From Oceanospirillum beijerinckii DSM 7166 (GTDB lineage: Bacteria > Pseudomonadota > Gammaproteobacteria > Pseudomonadales > Halomonadaceae), in the NCBI RefSeq assembly GCF_000422425.1, contig NZ_AULT01000037.1:1-64000 (forward strand): DNA of 64,000 bases, read 5' to 3'. Both the position numbers and the translations under genes were made by a program. Each line of letters opens with the position of its first letter. The stretch's first letter is position 1. The notes beneath the pieces are model-generated. The model was not told the DNA's origin. It saw nothing but the letters and a program-made list of their open reading frames with translations, and searched no databases. Below are positions 61,886 to 64,000 of the stretch, in pieces.

Positions 61886-64000
61886 ATGATGATCAAAGAG
61901 CTTTTACAACAGAAAAAAAGGACTGTTATCAGCATAGCGGTTTTTGCATTACTGTGTACCGTACTATTCAGCCGTTGGTTTTTAACACCTCTGGTCAATC
62001 ACTTTGCTGAGCCCTATAACGCCCGTCTGGAGCAGGTCAAGCTCAATTGGTTCCCGTTGATGGTACAGTTAAAAGGACTGGAAATCGGTAAGGGAGCCTC
62101 AGCGTTGCAATTGGACCAGCTGGACGCTGAAGCCAATTGGGGGCTGTTAGTGGGTGATCCTATCACTGTTCAGGTACGAGGTGGCAAGCTTCAGTTGGGC
62201 TACCAGGGTGAAAAGCAGATCTTTGCCGGTTTAACTCTGGATGAGTGGCAAGCTCTTTTGGCTGGTGACCCTGCTACCCAGGAAGAGAATGCTCCTAAAG
62301 AAAAGGGCGTGGAAGATCCCGATCAGCTTCCCGTTAACTTTATTCTGCAACAACTGATGTTTGAGCAGATTCAGATCAACTCTGAACAGAAAAACTGGCC
62401 AACGGTTACTGTTAAGCAATTGAGTTTTGGTCCTTTAGCGCTTCGCCAACCTGACAAACGCAGTGATCTTGCGCTGACTATCGATATAGCAGAGGGACAG
62501 ATTGGCGCTCAGGCTCAGATTGCGCCATTGGCTTTGCAAACACCGCAAAAATTGCAGTTGGATCTGCAACAGTTAAAGCTGAACCCTGCCTGGTTTGTGA
62601 TGGTGCCTGCGCCGCTTGCCACAGAGCTGTCTGCTAAGCTGGATCTGGCTTTAAATGAAAAAGGTACGGATCTGGCAACGGTTAAGGGTCACCTGGATCT
62701 CAAACAGCTGCAATGGCGCGACTCATCAAATCAGGTCAAAGTAGCCGGAGTAAAACTGGATCAGATCGATTTAGCTTACAACCTGCAAGGGGAGCTGGCG
62801 CCGCCAGCAAAAACCCCGCTGCAAGGTGGCTTGAATTTGGTTGTTGATCAGGTGAACATTTCCACTGAGGATAAGCAAAGTGTTCAGTTTCAACGCTTGA
62901 ACCTCAATGAGCTGCGCTATAACAAGGGGGCAAATCTTCAACAGTTAGTACTGGATAAACTACAAGTTACCGATCCTGACAATCAATTGAGATTAGCCCG
63001 GTTGGCGCTGAATGAGATCAGTGCTGAGCCGGGGATACCTAAAGCGGCCTTTAAACGTCTGCAGGTAGATGGCATAGAAGCCTCTGCCCAACAGCATAGC
63101 GCTCGTATCTCTGTATTGAGTCTTAATGATCTTGTGGCGGACCTCTCAACATCTTCTATTAACCTGGCTCAGTTAACAGCTAATAAGGTGGCAGCGAATA
63201 GTGATGAGAATCAGATCCAGCTAAAGACCTTGGCTATCAGTAATGTCGTGGCTGACCTTTCAAAACCATGGGCGCAGTTTGCTCAATTATCTATTGATAA
63301 TGTTCAGGCAAGCAGCGGGCCGCACCAGGCTGAGTTTCAAGTATTAACTTTGGCTGATTTAGCAGCGGACTTTGATACCCAAGCGCTGACATTGAACGAG
63401 CTGCAGCTGAATGCTTTGACGGCGAAGAGTGAGGGGAATAACGCCAGTGTAAAACAGCTATCAGTTAACAAGGTTGCTGCGGGGATGGATGGGCAGAACG
63501 CCTCTGTTAATCAGCTACAAATTGACGGCCTTCAGTTTGAAGATGATAGTAATCAGGTCAGTAATGAGCGGTTAACGCTTAAGGATGTACTTTTCGAGCA
63601 GGTATTGGATATCTCCAGCATCGACCTGGCCAACCTTAAGGCCAGGACTGCAGGGCAAGACTATCAACTGCAGCAACTGGCGGTACGCCAGGTGAGTTTC
63701 GATCCTACCAGTCATCCAATGAATGCACATATCGCCGAAGTTTTACTGAATAATGCCAAGGCAGAAGTGCAAATCCCGAAACAGGAAAAAGTGGAACAGT
63801 CTGCTCCAGTCAATCAAGGACCGGGGAAGAAAGACAGTAACGCTAAGCCAGAGAAAGATACCGAAGTGGTACAGGGTAATCAGACGGGAGCAACCGTTGA
63901 AGAGCCTCCGGTGTATCTGACTCTGGATCTGTTGCAGGTAAAACAACACCAGGTGCTATTCCAGGATCATAATCTGGCTGAAGCCACACAAACAGAGTTT
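61886..64000 (+). CDS. AsmA/DUF748-like envelope protein (3' end cut by window)
   Basis: An open frame from the ATG at 61886 with 705 codons and no stop before the right edge. An N-terminal anchor (KRTVISIAVFALLCTVLFSRW) is followed by AEPYNARLEQVKLNWFPLMV, typical of DUF748/AsmA proteins. The body is a series of beta-strand units with recurring LxxLxLxxLxA patterns (e.g. ALTLNELQLNALTA, NQLQIDGLQFEDD). A Lys/Gln/Glu-rich loop (about residue 630-665) precedes the final visible block PPVYLTLDLLQVKQHQVLFQDH. Such proteins span the periplasm and are linked to outer-membrane lipid transport. AGGA lies 11 bases upstream. Confidence 0.82.
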   Translation, partial: MMIKELLQQKKRTVISIAVFALLCTVLFSRWFLTPLVNHFAEPYNARLEQVKLNWFPLMVQLKGLEIGKGASALQLDQLDAEANWGLLVGDPITVQVRGGKLQLGYQGEKQIFAGLTLDEWQALLAGDPATQEENAPKEKGVEDPDQLPVNFILQQLMFEQIQINSEQKNWPTVTVKQLSFGPLALRQPDKRSDLALTIDIAEGQIGAQAQIAPLALQTPQKLQLDLQQLKLNPAWFVMVPAPLATELSAKLDLALNEKGTDLATVKGHLDLKQLQWRDSSNQVKVAGVKLDQIDLAYNLQGELAPPAKTPLQGGLNLVVDQVNISTEDKQSVQFQRLNLNELRYNKGANLQQLVLDKLQVTDPDNQLRLARLALNEISAEPGIPKAAFKRLQVDGIEASAQQHSARISVLSLNDLVADLSTSSINLAQLTANKVAANSDENQIQLKTLAISNVVADLSKPWAQFAQLSIDNVQASSGPHQAEFQVLTLADLAADFDTQALTLNELQLNALTAKSEGNNASVKQLSVNKVAAGMDGQNASVNQLQIDGLQFEDDSNQVSNERLTLKDVLFEQVLDISSIDLANLKARTAGQDYQLQQLAVRQVSFDPTSHPMNAHIAEVLLNNAKAEVQIPKQEKVEQSAPVNQGPGKKDSNAKPEKDTEVVQGNQTGATVEEPPVYLTLDLLQVKQHQVLFQDHNLAEATQTEF

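Overview
The window reads as the chromosome of a free-living, aerobic, probably marine gammaproteobacterium close to the Oceanospirillales (Marinobacterium/Neptuniibacter/Amphritea type). This is inferred from gene content: tusDCB-tusE, a YccA homologue, hda, a long-form purC, the arsC-wrbA-DUF2069 operon, two chemoreceptors and several aromatic-catabolism loci. Genes are dense and moderate in GC, and most starts have AGGAG-type ribosome sites. There is no plasmid, complete prophage or CRISPR signature.

Layout. 1-354: 5' end of an IS1182-type transposase running off the left edge. 355-7210: divergent catabolic island, with acyl-CoA synthetase, SnoaL-like protein and SDR on minus, and a meta-cleavage-type hydrolase and an Old Yellow Enzyme/FeS flavoenzyme on plus. 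7211-8484: graveyard with IS66 tnpB and IS256-type remnants. 8485-14013: fused indolepyruvate:ferredoxin oxidoreductase divergent from a MocR regulator, with a three-box operator candidate between them. 14154-22492: hypothetical and housekeeping genes, a PAS/CZB chemoreceptor, a HAD phosphatase and an alkaline-phosphatase-superfamily enzyme. 22493-25992: second graveyard (two decayed transposases, repeats) around cspA and a coiled-coil protein. 25993-36186: aspA, decayed nnrS, acylphosphatase, YihY, the arsC-wrbA-DUF2069-Sel1 operon, a ferredoxin, a thioesterase, and lysE divergent from an Lrp regulator.

36187-50151: a second chemoreceptor, then the hpa locus: C2 oxygenase, HpaA regulator, and C1 reductase with its MarR-like tail. 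It is followed on minus by fumarylacetoacetase, maleylacetoacetate isomerase and acetoacetyl-CoA synthetase, faced by a MarR regulator, then a SulP transporter. 50456-64000: eukaryotic-type HisA, DAHP synthase, the tus genes, yccA, tRNA-Ser(UGA), a broken S24 phage-type repressor, a 35-codon membrane ORF, hda with a degenerate GGDEF neighbour, purC, an Imm33-type protein, a DUF945 protein and the start of an AsmA/DUF748-like protein.

Theme: aromatic and aryl-amino-acid metabolism. IOR handles aryl pyruvates, C1/C2 hydroxylate 4-hydroxyphenylacetate, and Fah/MaiA/AACS take maleylacetoacetate to fumarate and acetoacetyl-CoA. The left island has the gene classes of a bile-acid-type dehydroxylation set (ligase, SnoaL dehydratase, SDR, BaiCD/H-like flavoenzyme), but its substrate is unknown. 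The strongest new reading is regulatory: both hpa hydroxylase genes carry the same 21-bp-period direct-repeat operator at the same distance from a -10 box, which predicts direct HpaA activation of both.
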